Shown: positions 15,776 to 25,225, counted from the first letter of the stretch. The stretch is DNA of 64,000 nt from Yanghanlia sp047501535 (GCF_047501535.1 NZ_JAZDRJ010000006.1:1-64000), one strand, 5' to 3'. Numbers and translations are program-made. Notes: a model not told the origin generated them from the sequence alone.

Positions 15776-17466
15776 TACGCCATGCTATCAAAACATCACA
15801 ACTACGGCGAATGCTGTCGTTGACAGTCCAGAACCTGAGCGTCGCAGATGGTTCCTGGATGAACTTACACCGCCACGCATTAAACCGCGTAAGCACGTTA
15901 GTAAGTAGACCTGCCAGCGCGGGCTTATTGGCAACCCTTATCGGCATGAGCACGATTCTAGGGTACGCTCCATTTGGATGGTTTCCCATACCAGTGGTTG
16001 CCCTTGCATGCCTCATCGGAATCACTGTAAAACAAGCGTCCGCTCAAAGAGCCGCTTATATCGGATTTTGTTTTGGCATCGGTATGTTTGGTGCCGGGGT
16101 AAGCTGGGTTTATATTAGCCTGAATACGTACGGCGGGATGTCGGCAACAATGGCATTCCTTTCTACTGTATTATTTTGCGTTTATCTCGCCGTCTTCCCA
16201 ACATTATTCGCCTTCTGCTGCTGGCTAGTTCGTCGCGATACGTTGGCGTATTTGATGTTGACCGTTCCTGCATTTTGGACTGCCACTGAGTTGGCTCGTG
16301 GCACTTTCTTTACTGGATTTCCCTGGCTTTCAGTTGGCTACTCACAAATCGTGGATAGCCCCTTATCCGGGTACGCCCCTATTTTTGGCGTCTATGGGGT
16401 ATCGTTGGCGGTCGCCGTGAGCTCGGGCCTGTTGTTTCATTGTTGTTCTTCATCGAATGTTCGAAGATATCGAGCCGCTATAATTCTCGTGGCTATCATC
16501 GGTGTCGGAGTCCTATTAAAGCAAGTTTCATGGACATCCCCATCAGGTCTCAAGTTTTCGGTAGCCTTGCTGCAGGGGAATGTGCCTCAAGATACAAAGT
16601 GGAAAGAGGCATCCTTGAAGCCCACGCTTGACCTGTACTTGTCGCTGGTACGTCAAAGCAGTGCCAAACTAATTGTGCTTCCTGAAACCGCAATCCCTCT
16701 GTTTATCGATGAGATTCCCAATAGCTACGTAGATGCGCTGATGGAACACATTCGTGCCCGTGATTCTGACCTTATTACTGGGATCCTGGAGAGACAGCCA
16801 AGCGGTGAAGGGGACATTTACTATAATAGCGCAATCAGCATGGGGGTGTCGCAGGAACGAATATATAGGAAGCAGCATCTTGTTCCATTTGGTGAGTACG
16901 TTCCTTCCTTCAGACTCGTCAGTTGGGTAGTCGATACTCTTCGGATTCCACTTAATAACATGTCGCGAGGACCCGCCTTACAGGAACCTATTCCAGTGGC
17001 TGGAGAAATGGTTGCGATTAATATTTGTTTTGAGGATGTGTTCGGTGAAGAAATCAGGCAAGCGTTGCCTTCTGCCACAGTACTCGTGAATCTGAGTAAT
17101 CTTGCTTGGTTTGGTGATTCGTTAGCGGCACCGCAGCATTTACAAATATCGAAAACACGAGCGCTCGAAGTTGGACGCTATATGTTGAGATCCACGAACA
17201 CGGGGGCTACTGCAATCATAGATCCGCGTGGAACCGTGGTGAGGCAAGCACAGCCTTTTGAACGGCTCATTTTAGAGGGCGACGCCCAGGGCTTTACGGG
17301 TGCCACCCCTTATGTGATTTTGGGTAACGGTCCGATCCTCCTGTTCTGCGGTTTAGGATTGCTAGTGGGTTTATCGTCTCGGCGAGGTTGGGCGACGGAG
17401 AAGAAAGGCAAGCTGGGTGCTGCACAGCGTGATTATGTCGCTAGTGTTGGCTCGAGGTCGTTATAG
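15772..17466 (+). CDS. lnt: Apolipoprotein N-acyltransferase (Lnt)
   Basis: Inner-membrane enzyme that adds the third acyl chain to lipoproteins; about 564 residues with N-terminal membrane segments and a periplasmic nitrilase domain. The Glu-Lys-Cys triad is visible: E305 (LPETAIP), K367 (YRKQHLVPFGEY) and C419 (INICFEDVFG). The start is uncertain: TTG at 15772 overlaps the previous stop, while ATGs at 15811 and 15859 also fit the usual family start. An extra lnt on a mobile metal island is unusual, since the chromosomal gene is normally essential. It belongs with lspA upstream and the lipoprotein SCO1 downstream. Confidence 0.92.
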   Translation: MIRHAIKTSQLRRMLSLTVQNLSVADGSWMNLHRHALNRVSTLVSRPASAGLLATLIGMSTILGYAPFGWFPIPVVALACLIGITVKQASAQRAAYIGFCFGIGMFGAGVSWVYISLNTYGGMSATMAFLSTVLFCVYLAVFPTLFAFCCWLVRRDTLAYLMLTVPAFWTATELARGTFFTGFPWLSVGYSQIVDSPLSGYAPIFGVYGVSLAVAVSSGLLFHCCSSSNVRRYRAAIILVAIIGVGVLLKQVSWTSPSGLKFSVALLQGNVPQDTKWKEASLKPTLDLYLSLVRQSSAKLIVLPETAIPLFIDEIPNSYVDALMEHIRARDSDLITGILERQPSGEGDIYYNSAISMGVSQERIYRKQHLVPFGEYVPSFRLVSWVVDTLRIPLNNMSRGPALQEPIPVAGEMVAINICFEDVFGEEIRQALPSATVLVNLSNLAWFGDSLAAPQHLQISKTRALEVGRYMLRSTNTGATAIIDPRGTVVRQAQPFERLILEGDAQGFTGATPYVILGNGPILLFCGLGLLVGLSSRRGWATEKKGKLGAAQRDYVASVGSRSL

Positions 17467-17535
17467 GTAAGCAGGGGGACGCATGTCCGGAATATTGCAG
17501 AGATCGAACATTAAACGCATTAAGGAAGATGAGCG

Positions 17536-18114
17536 ATGAGGAAGTGGCATCTTATATTGCTGACCGTTCTCGCTTTGTCAGGTTGTAAGGATTACGTTTG
17601 GCAGACTTCTGAAATTTCGGGTGCTATGCCGCCTCTGGAGTTCGAACTGCAGGACGAGGACGGACGTATAGTCACAGCTGCAGACTATCGTGGTGGTCCC
17701 GCGTTGCTATTCTTTGGCTTCGCGAATTGTCCGGACGTTTGCCCGACTACCCTTGCCGTTTTGGCTGAAGCGACACAACGACTAGATGAGAATATCCGAG
17801 AAGATCTCAAGGTTCTGTTCGTTTCGGTTGACCCGGAGCGTGATGATCTAGAGATTCTTGCGCGTTATACCGATGCCTTCGGGCTCCAATTCATAGGATT
17901 GTCCGGTGATAAACAGGCGCTGACCGTATTGACCCGGCGGTATGGAAGCACACATTCTTACAGTAAAAAGGATAACGACGGTAGCTATGATGTTTCGCAC
18001 TCCAGCGCCGTTCTGGCATTTGACCGAGGTGGACAAGTTAGGCTTCTGATTCGTGCCGATGATCCGATAGATGCAATAGCGGCGGATCTCCGGCACCTAA
18101 TTATTGAGGGGTGA
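17536..18114 (+). CDS. SCO1/SenC-family copper-binding lipoprotein
   Basis: Thioredoxin-fold copper protein of 192 residues. The signal peptide ends in a lipobox (LALSGC, C17), so it should be a lipoprotein processed by LspA and Lnt. The metal motif CPDVC gives C65 and C69, with the distal His at H155 (YDVSHSSA). SCO proteins deliver copper to or reduce the CuA site of cytochrome oxidase, usually with PCu(A)C. It ends the rightward unit and converges with a small hypothetical gene. Confidence 0.92.
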   Translation: MRKWHLILLTVLALSGCKDYVWQTSEISGAMPPLEFELQDEDGRIVTAADYRGGPALLFFGFANCPDVCPTTLAVLAEATQRLDENIREDLKVLFVSVDPERDDLEILARYTDAFGLQFIGLSGDKQALTVLTRRYGSTHSYSKKDNDGSYDVSHSSAVLAFDRGGQVRLLIRADDPIDAIAADLRHLIIEG

Positions 18115-18378
18115 TCATTGCCGCCGTTGTGTTAAACGGGAATGATGACGCGTCAAGTAGGATCGCTCCCTGCGAGAAATTCTGTTTGTAGAGTAGGCTT
18201 TCCGTATAATTTTGCGAGCTTTAGGTGGTAGCTGCTCCCTACTTTTCGTGATCGCGTCTAAGTTAAAATCGTCACCTTTTATAGGTAGATTAGCTTCAAA
18301 TATATAACGGTACCCTTGCACAAATCCGTAACCGATAAGAGCGCTCAGCGCCATAATAATCAACTTCGTTGCGTCCAT
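18115..18378 (-). CDS. Small membrane-anchored protein of unknown function
   Basis: An 87-residue frame with one N-terminal hydrophobic segment (LIIMALSALIGYGFVQGY) and a very basic C-terminal half (RKIIRKAYSTNRISRRERS). I recognise no family. It starts 71 bp after the DsbA-like gene ends on the same strand and could be the last gene of the ccm-dsb unit. The ribosome-binding site is weak (AGAG close to the ATG), so it may not be translated. Confidence 0.45.
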   Translation of the reverse strand: MDATKLIIMALSALIGYGFVQGYRYIFEANLPIKGDDFNLDAITKSREQLPPKARKIIRKAYSTNRISRRERSYLTRHHSRLTQRRQ

Positions 18379-18448
18379 ATCTCTACTGTCAGCATAAGAG
18401 TTTAAAGAATTTCTGTTTTCCCTTGTGGCGGCGTACAGAGCTGTGTTG

Positions 18449-19099
18449 CTAGCGATAGTTAGCTTTAACCTCTTGATCTACGAGACGCTTTAAATCTTCA
18501 TATCCAAACTTGGGCAAAGGCTTGCCGTTGACGTAAAAGGTTGGAGTCTGCTTGACGTTTAAAGTTCGGAGGTCAGATTTGTCTTGATCGATAACCCAGG
18601 TCACGGTGTCTTTATTAGCGTCTTTACGCGCTTTATCGACATCAACGCCGATTTTCTCCGCGTAGCTCCAGATCAAGCTAGGCTGCGGGTCGTGATGGCT
18701 CGCCCACTGTGGCTGCTCATCCATTACGACATCTAAAAGTGGCCAATACTTGTCCTGGATACGCGCAGCTTCGAGGATACGAACGGCCTCCTCGGAGCCC
18801 TCATGAAAGGGAGCATAACGGATGACAAGATTCACCCTGCCCTCATGAGTTTCCACGATCTTCTTGACGAATGAATAGAAGGCCCTGCAAGTTTCGCACG
18901 ACGGGTCGAAAAACTCGACAATCGTGACCTTCGCATTCGCCGAGCCAAGCACCGGCGAATGCATGCGAGTAAGCTCTTTGGCCGTATTTTCTGCGATCAC
19001 CTGCTTGCGCAGCTGGCTCTGCTCGTATAGAAAAGCACCAACAGAAAACGTCATGACGGCGAGGATGCTAGTCAAGACTAGCAGAGTTTGTTTTTTCAC
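18449..19099 (-). CDS. DsbA-family periplasmic thiol-disulfide oxidoreductase
   Basis: Membrane-anchored thioredoxin-fold protein, 216 residues. One N-terminal anchor precedes a DsbA/Thioredoxin_4 domain with C68-E-T-C71 in EFFDPSCETCRAF and the cis-Pro loop at VKQTPTFYVNG. The GTG start overlaps the dsbB stop (GTGA), so it pairs with DsbB as its reoxidation partner, like BdbD-BdbC systems. It could make disulfides in imported copper proteins or repair thiols oxidised by copper. Confidence 0.88.
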   Translation of the reverse strand: MKKQTLLVLTSILAVMTFSVGAFLYEQSQLRKQVIAENTAKELTRMHSPVLGSANAKVTIVEFFDPSCETCRAFYSFVKKIVETHEGRVNLVIRYAPFHEGSEEAVRILEAARIQDKYWPLLDVVMDEQPQWASHHDPQPSLIWSYAEKIGVDVDKARKDANKDTVTWVIDQDKSDLRTLNVKQTPTFYVNGKPLPKFGYEDLKRLVDQEVKANYR

Positions 19100-19566
19100 T
19101 TTTTGCGACCTATTTTGGTTACCAGAATAATGGCGAGCGCAGTAAATGCACTGAACGACAACAAGGGAATGGAAATAAAGCCGAGCAAGTTAAGATCGGC
19201 CTTCGCGCAGGAGGGCCCCGCCCCACAAGGTTGTAATGCCTCGGGGATGAATCCGATGTACAGAAGGTTGTGATAAACGGAGAGAAGCCACCCGAGAACA
19301 ACGAGGGGCAACGCGTACTTAAAAACCCCGACGTCCGAGGACGCTAGGCCGACCCCTAATATAAGTACAAGCGGGAACATAAAAATTCGTTGATGCCAGC
19401 AGAGCTCGCATGGAATAAGGCCCATTACTTCACTTAGGAATAATGCGCTGAAGGTTGCAATAAGGGAAATAGCCCATGCAGCGAAGAGCCAATACCATCG
19501 CGCCCCAGATAGGCTTGGGCCATTCATCATAAAAAACCGGTCCCGAAAGAGTTGTTGTCGGTGCAA
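19096..19566 (-). CDS. dsbB: DsbB-family disulfide oxidoreductase (BdbC-like)
   Basis: Four-helix membrane protein, about 156 residues, which passes electrons from DsbA to quinone. The first periplasmic cysteine pair is C53-E-L-C56 (IPCELCWHQRIFMFPL) and the second is C114 and C120 (CGAGPSC). The TTG at 19566 follows the ccdA stop by 4 bp; the ATG at 19530 is an alternative start. It overlaps the DsbA-like gene. Confidence 0.9.
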   Translation of the reverse strand: MHRQQLFRDRFFMMNGPSLSGARWYWLFAAWAISLIATFSALFLSEVMGLIPCELCWHQRIFMFPLVLILGVGLASSDVGVFKYALPLVVLGWLLSVYHNLLYIGFIPEALQPCGAGPSCAKADLNLLGFISIPLLSFSAFTALAIILVTKIGRKK

Positions 19567-19570
19567 GACA

Positions 19571-20317
19571 TCAGCCTATACTCCCCAAAGCAGGAAATGT
19601 CTTCAGGAGCCAGATCGCAAAACGCATTAGCTGTCCGCTCGCTACCGCGATCCCCATCAACACGAGAATCGCGCCCGTAATCAGCTGAATGTAACGACCC
19701 GTTCGACGTAGGGAGCTTAGGCGACGCATAAAAGGCGTCATGAAATATGCGGAAAGCAGGAACGGAACGCCTAAACCGGCTGCGTAGATTCCTAACAGAG
19801 CAGTCCCATGGCCTATGCTCTCAGATGTTGCGCTAAGAACCAGAATGCTGCCAAGCACGGGGCCAATGCAGGGCGTCCAGCCAAATCCAAAGGCGACTCC
19901 CAGAAGCAGAGCGGACCAGGGATTACCGCCTTTTGTGTCAGGGTCAAAACGGTAATAGCGCTGCGCCCACATCGGAACGCGCACAACGCCCATCACGGTC
20001 AGGCCCGCTAACGCTATGATGATACCGGCCGCAATATTGAGTTCGTAGCGATAGCTGAGGAAGAGGCGACCGATTGCCGTAATGCTAGCACCTAGAATCA
20101 CGAATACCAGTGCGAACCCGAGAACAAAGCATGCACTGAGCCCGAACGCTCTCAATCGCTGTGAGCGCCCATCGTGAACAGGTGTCGTCGCAGATATGTT
20201 GCCGCCGGCGACATAAGATAGATACCCCGGAACCAGGGGCAAAACACACGGTGATAAGAACGATGCAATACCGGCGATAAATGCAGTCAGCATTCCGATC
20301 GTGGTAAGTTCAAGCAT
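19571..20317 (-). CDS. ccdA: CcdA/DsbD-type membrane electron transporter
   Basis: Six-helix membrane protein, 248 residues, moving electrons from cytoplasmic thioredoxin to periplasmic thioredoxin-like partners. The conserved cysteines are C24 (FLSPCVLPLVPGY) and C150 (GFGWTPCIGP). It lies between the TlpA-like gene and dsbB, so its likely client is the TlpA-like protein or CcmG, which must be kept reduced for heme attachment to apocytochromes. It is oriented with the ccm genes. Confidence 0.93.
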   Translation of the reverse strand: MLELTTIGMLTAFIAGIASFLSPCVLPLVPGYLSYVAGGNISATTPVHDGRSQRLRAFGLSACFVLGFALVFVILGASITAIGRLFLSYRYELNIAAGIIIALAGLTVMGVVRVPMWAQRYYRFDPDTKGGNPWSALLLGVAFGFGWTPCIGPVLGSILVLSATSESIGHGTALLGIYAAGLGVPFLLSAYFMTPFMRRLSSLRRTGRYIQLITGAILVLMGIAVASGQLMRFAIWLLKTFPALGSIG

Positions 20318-20376
20318 TGAAATATCCTAAAAACGACGTTTCTTATGATCGCAATGCGCCTTGCGCGTCAGCTTGT

Positions 20377-20976
20377 TTACGAGCCCTGTAAAGCTCTATC
20401 GATTAACGCTTCTACTTGCTCGCCGTCCCAAGCGGCGGGTCCCAACGCGCGACCTATTTCTCGACCGTTTCGATCAATGAGTAAAGTCGTTGGTACACCG
20501 GGGGCACGGAGTGAATTTGGAGCTTGTGCTGATGGATCAAAGTATCCACGCAAAGTCTCTATTCCGAACTCTTCGTAGAACGATTCGACCAAGGCCGTAT
20601 CACGGTCAATCGACAAAGCCACAACTTCGAAGTCTGCGCCGCCCCGTTTGGCGTTTAGCCGGTCGAGTGAGGGCATTTCTTCTCGGCAAGGTGGGCACCA
20701 GGTAGCCCAAATGTTTAATAAAACGACTTTCCCTCGGAAGTCTGCCAAGCTGAGCGCTTTGTCTGCTTCGCCCTTGAAAGGCAGGGTTGGAAGATCTCGC
20801 GGTGTACTCCAGCGCATGAAGCGTTGATCGCCGATATCAATGGCGATGTTGAGAGTGCCCCCGGAGACTTTTCCTGTGGCATTCTCACGCTGGTAAGTAA
20901 ACAAGAAAAATGCGATGGCGACCAATGAAGCAATCACTATCATCGTAAGAAAGAATATTTTCAAAGCACTTTTCAT
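20377..20976 (-). CDS. TlpA/ResA-like membrane-anchored thioredoxin
   Basis: Periplasmic thioredoxin-like reductase of 199 residues: an N-terminal anchor (about 8-27), then the redox domain with W93-C94-P-P-C97 in LNIWATWCPPCREEMPSL and the cis-Pro at APGVPTTLLID. It starts 5 bp after the ccmI stop and precedes ccdA, its likely electron donor. It would be a second reducing thioredoxin besides CcmG, perhaps for SCO/PCu(A)C cysteines or apocytochrome c. Confidence 0.88.
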   Translation of the reverse strand: MKSALKIFFLTMIVIASLVAIAFFLFTYQRENATGKVSGGTLNIAIDIGDQRFMRWSTPRDLPTLPFKGEADKALSLADFRGKVVLLNIWATWCPPCREEMPSLDRLNAKRGGADFEVVALSIDRDTALVESFYEEFGIETLRGYFDPSAQAPNSLRAPGVPTTLLIDRNGREIGRALGPAAWDGEQVEALIDRALQGS

Positions 20977-20981
20977 GATGG

Positions 20982-21848
20982 CTACTGTGCTGGGGTTGGA
21001 GTAGTTGTGTCGTGGTCTCTTTGATTGATCGCATGTTGGATGCTCTCGCTAATAGCGCGCGCCGCGTTCGAGTCCGGGGGAACCGCTCCAAGCACCTGCT
21101 GCCAGTAAGAGATGGCGCTGTCATAATCTCGCCGTTCTAATGCTGCAGCGCCTGCAAGTGTTAGTGCAAATGGCTCCTCGGGACTAAGGGCTAGCGCCCG
21201 TTCGAGCAATGTGGTTGGATATCCGGAAAAGCCATTAGGATTGCTTCGTGCCAAGGTTTCTGCGTACTCGGTCAGTGCGAGCGGATCGGTCTCAATTGCA
21301 CTTCCGGCCTGTGCGAACGCTTTTGCGGCTTCCTCGTATCTCGAAAAATACCGATATGAGCGGGCAAGCATGAGCCACCCTTGCGGGTCGTCTGGATTCA
21401 GTGCGAGTCGTGCAGAAAGTGAATTCACCATTGCCTGAACATCAGCTTGTGTGATGCTCGGTGACGGCTGCGTGGGCGCCGGATTCATCGCAGCGGGGTT
21501 CCCTAGTTGAAGGTATAACAACATCGACGCCACGGGGAGGACGACCGCTACACCTAACGCTGCATATTTCCCATTGCGAGGCTGTTTCCCGCTTGTAACG
21601 ACGGGTTTTGCCTCATCTAACACTCGACGTTGTAAATCTTGAACGGCTTCATTATGATCATTGGCCGACAAGGTGCCGCTTTTACGATCTCGCTCGAGTT
21701 CGGCCAACTGATCACGAAGCACGGCCGAATTCACGACGTGGTGCTCAAGGTGTGTCGTTGCGCGGGGCCCGCGCCACAGCACGCGCCCTAGTGGGAGGAC
21801 AACGGCAAGAAGCACCAGTACAACCAGTGCAGTAAAAATGAGGTTCAT
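20982..21848 (-). CDS. ccmI: CcmI, apocytochrome c chaperone
   Basis: CcmI/CycH-type protein, 288 residues. It has an N-terminal membrane segment, a cytoplasmic loop with a coiled-coil-prone stretch (VLRDQLAELERDRKSGTLS), a second membrane segment (about 95-115) and a periplasmic TPR part (from about 140). It binds apocytochrome c and brings it to the CcmFH complex. It overlaps ccmH by 1 bp. In enterobacteria this region is fused to CcmH; here it is separate, as in most alpha- and betaproteobacteria. Confidence 0.88.
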   Translation of the reverse strand: MNLIFTALVVLVLLAVVLPLGRVLWRGPRATTHLEHHVVNSAVLRDQLAELERDRKSGTLSANDHNEAVQDLQRRVLDEAKPVVTSGKQPRNGKYAALGVAVVLPVASMLLYLQLGNPAAMNPAPTQPSPSITQADVQAMVNSLSARLALNPDDPQGWLMLARSYRYFSRYEEAAKAFAQAGSAIETDPLALTEYAETLARSNPNGFSGYPTTLLERALALSPEEPFALTLAGAAALERRDYDSAISYWQQVLGAVPPDSNAARAISESIQHAINQRDHDTTTPTPAQ

Positions 21849-22300
21849 CAGGATTTCTCAGTGTCGGCAGATTGGGCTAGTAACGCACGTGCACGTTTGC
21901 GGTCTTCGGCGCTCAGCGGAGTGTTAACGAGGCGGGCCTTGCGGCGGCGGAGTGCCCTTATCAGTATCGTCAAGCCCAAAAAGAACAGCAGCATCGGTCC
22001 GAACCAGAGCAACACCGTAGTGGCATTCATGGGCGGACGATAGAGCACGAAATCTCCGTATCGTTCAACCATGTAGGTTCGGATCTCGTCATCGGTTTGG
22101 CCGGCTTGGATTAGCTCGCGGATCTGCTGACGGAGGTCGACGGCTAGCTCAGCTCTCGACGCTGCAATGGATTCGTTCTGACATACAAGGCAACGCAGCT
22201 CTTGCGCGATGTTGAACATCCGCTTCTCAGGGTCGACCGTCGTTGCGGAAGCCGGCATTGCAATCAAGAGAGATAAAATGGCAAACCACCAGTATTTCAT
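21848..22300 (-). CDS. ccmH: CcmH, thiol-reducing subunit of cytochrome c maturation
   Basis: CcmH/CycL, 150 residues. The signal peptide is followed by the family motif LRC37LVC40QNESIAASRAE, then RYGDFVLYRPP and one membrane segment. It reduces the heme-binding cysteines of apocytochrome c in the CcmFHI complex. It overlaps ccmG by 4 bp and ccmI by 1 bp. Confidence 0.95.
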   Translation of the reverse strand: MKYWWFAILSLLIAMPASATTVDPEKRMFNIAQELRCLVCQNESIAASRAELAVDLRQQIRELIQAGQTDDEIRTYMVERYGDFVLYRPPMNATTVLLWFGPMLLFFLGLTILIRALRRRKARLVNTPLSAEDRKRARALLAQSADTEKS

Positions 22301-22821
22301 TGCTGGAGCTCCCGAATTAGTGGCAGCAGCGTGTCGCGTACTGCGCTTTGTGTCACCGGCCCGATGTGCTTATGGCGAATCATTCCTTGCTTATCGATGA
22401 CAAACGTTTCAGGGACTCCGTAGACGCCGAAATCGATTCCTACACGGCCACGCGTGTCCGACACAGAGAGCGTATATGAGTCTCCGTAGCGCGCGAGCCA
22501 GGCTATCGCCTCGTTGCGTACATCCTTGTAGTTCAAGCCTATGATTGGTACCACACCGGAGTCGGCTAGCTCCGAGATGACCGGATGTTCGTCAAGGCAA
22601 GCAGCACACCAGGATGCCCATACGTTTAGTAGCCAGACCTGGCCTTTCATCGAGTCAGAGGTAAAGACGTTTTCAGGCGACTTCAATTCGGGTAAAGAGA
22701 AGTTTGGAGCCGGTTTATCGATAAGAGGCGAGGGCAACTCACTTGGCTTCAACGTGAGTCCGACCGCAAGGAATGCCACCAGCACGATGAATCCCGCGAA
22801 GGGCCAAAACAAACGATTCAC
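22297..22821 (-). CDS. ccmG: CcmG/DsbE, cytochrome c maturation thioredoxin
   Basis: Membrane-anchored thioredoxin of 174 residues with active site W71-C72-A-A-C75 in NVWASWCAACLDEHP, the family stretch INYKD-like GLNYKDVRNEA, and cis-Pro at YGVPETFVID. It keeps CcmH or apocytochrome thiols reduced, fed by a CcdA/DsbD-type protein. It overlaps both ccmF and ccmH by 4 bp. Confidence 0.94.
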   Translation of the reverse strand: MNRLFWPFAGFIVLVAFLAVGLTLKPSELPSPLIDKPAPNFSLPELKSPENVFTSDSMKGQVWLLNVWASWCAACLDEHPVISELADSGVVPIIGLNYKDVRNEAIAWLARYGDSYTLSVSDTRGRVGIDFGVYGVPETFVIDKQGMIRHKHIGPVTQSAVRDTLLPLIRELQQ

Positions 22822-24779
22822 GACGTCGCTCCCTTCAATGCGACGGACGCATCACGCGCCTTCCGCTTCAGTCGGTAGCGGCGATCGCTAATTGCCAACA
22901 ACCCGCCTAGGGCCATCAAGAGACAACCGCCCCAAATCCAATCTACAAAGGGCTTGTAATACACGCGAACACTCCAGGCGCCGCCACCGAGCGGTTCTCC
23001 TAATGCCACGTACACATGACGAAGTCCGTTGGCGTCGATCGCAGCCTCGGTCATAGGCATGGCAGAGGATGCGTACGTTCGTTTTTCTGGATGCAGTAGG
23101 CCCATAGATGCTCCGTCGCGGAACATTTCGATGTCTCCCATGTCGGCGACATAATTTGGGCCTGGGACCTTGCGCACGCCCATGAATTTCAAGTCATACC
23201 CCCCGACCTGTACCGTTTGCCCCGGCGCCATGCTCACGTCTTCCTCAGTTTCGTAGCCCATTACGAGCGTGACACCGACAACAAAAACCGCTATGCCCAG
23301 GTGGGCGACGTGCATGCCGAGCCAACTGAGAGGCTGGGAGAACAAGCCGCTACGCGTCGCTTTCATGCGTTCGTAGATGCCAATGACGACGGCAACACCG
23401 ATCCATGTCGCGAGTGATACGCCGAGGGCAACAAGCAGCGACCACCGTCCGAGCGCTAGCGGTACACCTATGCCGAATGCAACGGCGAGGAATGCGGGGA
23501 TGTACAGACGTTTCAACATGGCTGGCAACTTGGCGGACTTCCAGTTCGCTATAGGGCCCACGGCCATAAGGAGCAGTGCCGGCACCATGAGAGGTACAAA
23601 AATCGCGTTAAAGTAGGGCGGACCGACGGATATTTTTCCAAGCCCCAGCGCGTCTATGAAAAGCGGATATAACGTACCGAGTAGAACCGATCCGGCAGCC
23701 ACAGCCATTAGTACGTTGTTAACGAGCAAAAGGGATTCGCGCGAAACAAAGTCAAACCGTCCGCCTAGACCAACTTTTGGCGCGCGGACCGCGTACAAGA
23801 GTAGCGACGCTCCCACCACTACGGCGAACAAGAGTAATAGGAATACGCCTCGGCGGGGGTCTGTGGCAAAAGCGTGTACCGAGGTCAAGACGCCCGAACG
23901 CACTAAGAAAGCACCGAGCAGGGATAGCGAGAAAGTGCTAATGGCGAGCAGGACGGTCCAGCTTTTGAAGCTATTGCGCTTTTCAGTGACGGCAAGGGAG
24001 TGTATGAGGGCTGTACCCACCAACCATGGAATGAACGACGAGTTCTCGACGGGATCCCAGAACCACCACCCGCCCCATCCGAGCTCGTAGTATGCCCACC
24101 AACTTCCGACTGCGATACCGAGCGTAAGGAAGAGCCAAGCTGCAGTAGCCCATGGCCTTGACCAGCGAGCCCACGCCGCGTCGAGCCTTCCCGCCAGAAG
24201 TGCTGCGACCGCAAAAGCGAACACCACGGAAAATCCGACGTAACCCATGTAGAGCAATGGCGGATGAAAGATTAGGCCTATATCCTGTAGAAGTGGATTT
24301 AGATCGAGTCCTTCCAACGGAGCTGGCGTAAGGCGTTCAAACGGGTTTGATGTGAGCAGAACAAACAGCAGAAATCCAGCATTGACCAAACCCAGTACGC
24401 CCAGGACTCTGGCGACCATCGGCTCCGGCAACTGACGTGAAAGCACGCTGACCGCGCATGCCCAGCCGGTTTGCATCAGTACCCACAGCAAAAGCGAACC
24501 CTCATGACCGCCCCAAACTGCCGCAATACGGTAAAACAGCGGCAATTGGGAGTTGGCGTTCTCCGCGACATAGGCGACAGAGAAATCCTTGGTTATGAAC
24601 GCCCAAGTCAGGCTAAGGAATGCCAGACTGACTAGGGCAAACTGGATACGCGCCGCAGGCCGTGCAAAAGCGATCCATGCCACGTTCCCATTTGCCGCTC
24701 CTGGCAAAGTCAACGCCGCTTGAGCACCCGCCACGAGTAGTGTCAAGATAAGGGTAAAGTGACCAAATTCAGCAATCAT
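22818..24779 (-). CDS. ccmF: CcmF, heme lyase subunit
   Basis: Large polytopic protein of 653 residues, the usual CcmF length. The periplasmic WWD domain reads GWGGWWFWDPVENSSFIPWL, the heme-handling signature, and conserved His residues lie in adjacent loops (e.g. LIFHPPLLYMGYVG). With CcmH and CcmI it attaches heme to CxxCH motifs. It overlaps ccmG by 4 bp and follows ccmE by 5 bp. Confidence 0.96.
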   Translation of the reverse strand: MIAEFGHFTLILTLLVAGAQAALTLPGAANGNVAWIAFARPAARIQFALVSLAFLSLTWAFITKDFSVAYVAENANSQLPLFYRIAAVWGGHEGSLLLWVLMQTGWACAVSVLSRQLPEPMVARVLGVLGLVNAGFLLFVLLTSNPFERLTPAPLEGLDLNPLLQDIGLIFHPPLLYMGYVGFSVVFAFAVAALLAGRLDAAWARWSRPWATAAWLFLTLGIAVGSWWAYYELGWGGWWFWDPVENSSFIPWLVGTALIHSLAVTEKRNSFKSWTVLLAISTFSLSLLGAFLVRSGVLTSVHAFATDPRRGVFLLLLFAVVVGASLLLYAVRAPKVGLGGRFDFVSRESLLLVNNVLMAVAAGSVLLGTLYPLFIDALGLGKISVGPPYFNAIFVPLMVPALLLMAVGPIANWKSAKLPAMLKRLYIPAFLAVAFGIGVPLALGRWSLLVALGVSLATWIGVAVVIGIYERMKATRSGLFSQPLSWLGMHVAHLGIAVFVVGVTLVMGYETEEDVSMAPGQTVQVGGYDLKFMGVRKVPGPNYVADMGDIEMFRDGASMGLLHPEKRTYASSAMPMTEAAIDANGLRHVYVALGEPLGGGAWSVRVYYKPFVDWIWGGCLLMALGGLLAISDRRYRLKRKARDASVALKGATS

Positions 24780-24784
24780 GTCGG

Positions 24785-25225
24785 CTACAACCTCGTTCCT
24801 TCGGCGTTCTGGGTCGCCTGATCTATAGCGTGCTGGGCTTCCCGCGGCATATAATTTTCATCGTGCTTTGCTAATACCTGCTCCGCTCGAAATTGGCCGT
24901 TGCCATCCAGCTTTCCCTGCGCTACAACACCTTTGCCTTCGCTGAATAAGTCAGGCAGTATCCCGGTATAAAGCACTGATACGGTTTGAACTGAATCCGT
25001 AACGACGAAATTTACTGTTAAGCCATCGCGCTGCACGCTGCCGGTCTGCACCATTCCACCAACTCGAAACGTGCGCTCTTTAGGGGCTTCTCCAGCAATG
25101 ACCTGCGCAGGCGTGAAGAAAAATACCAGGTTGTCCTGAAAAGCATTCAAGACCAGCGCAGTCGCGATCCCTAAGGCAGCTATGCCGCCCCCGATAAGGG
25201 CAAACCGCTTATGTCGAGCTTTCAT
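24785..25225 (-). CDS. ccmE: CcmE, periplasmic heme chaperone
   Basis: Membrane-anchored heme chaperone, 146 residues from the ATG at 25225, chosen because AAGGA lies 6 nt before it; an in-frame ATG at 25240 is less well placed. The covalent heme ligand is H121 with Y125 in VLAKHDENYMPRE. The OB-fold includes RVGGMVQTGSVQRD. It carries heme from CcmC to CcmF. Its start overlaps the end of ccmD. Confidence 0.95.
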   Translation of the reverse strand: MKARHKRFALIGGGIAALGIATALVLNAFQDNLVFFFTPAQVIAGEAPKERTFRVGGMVQTGSVQRDGLTVNFVVTDSVQTVSVLYTGILPDLFSEGKGVVAQGKLDGNGQFRAEQVLAKHDENYMPREAQHAIDQATQNAEGTRL

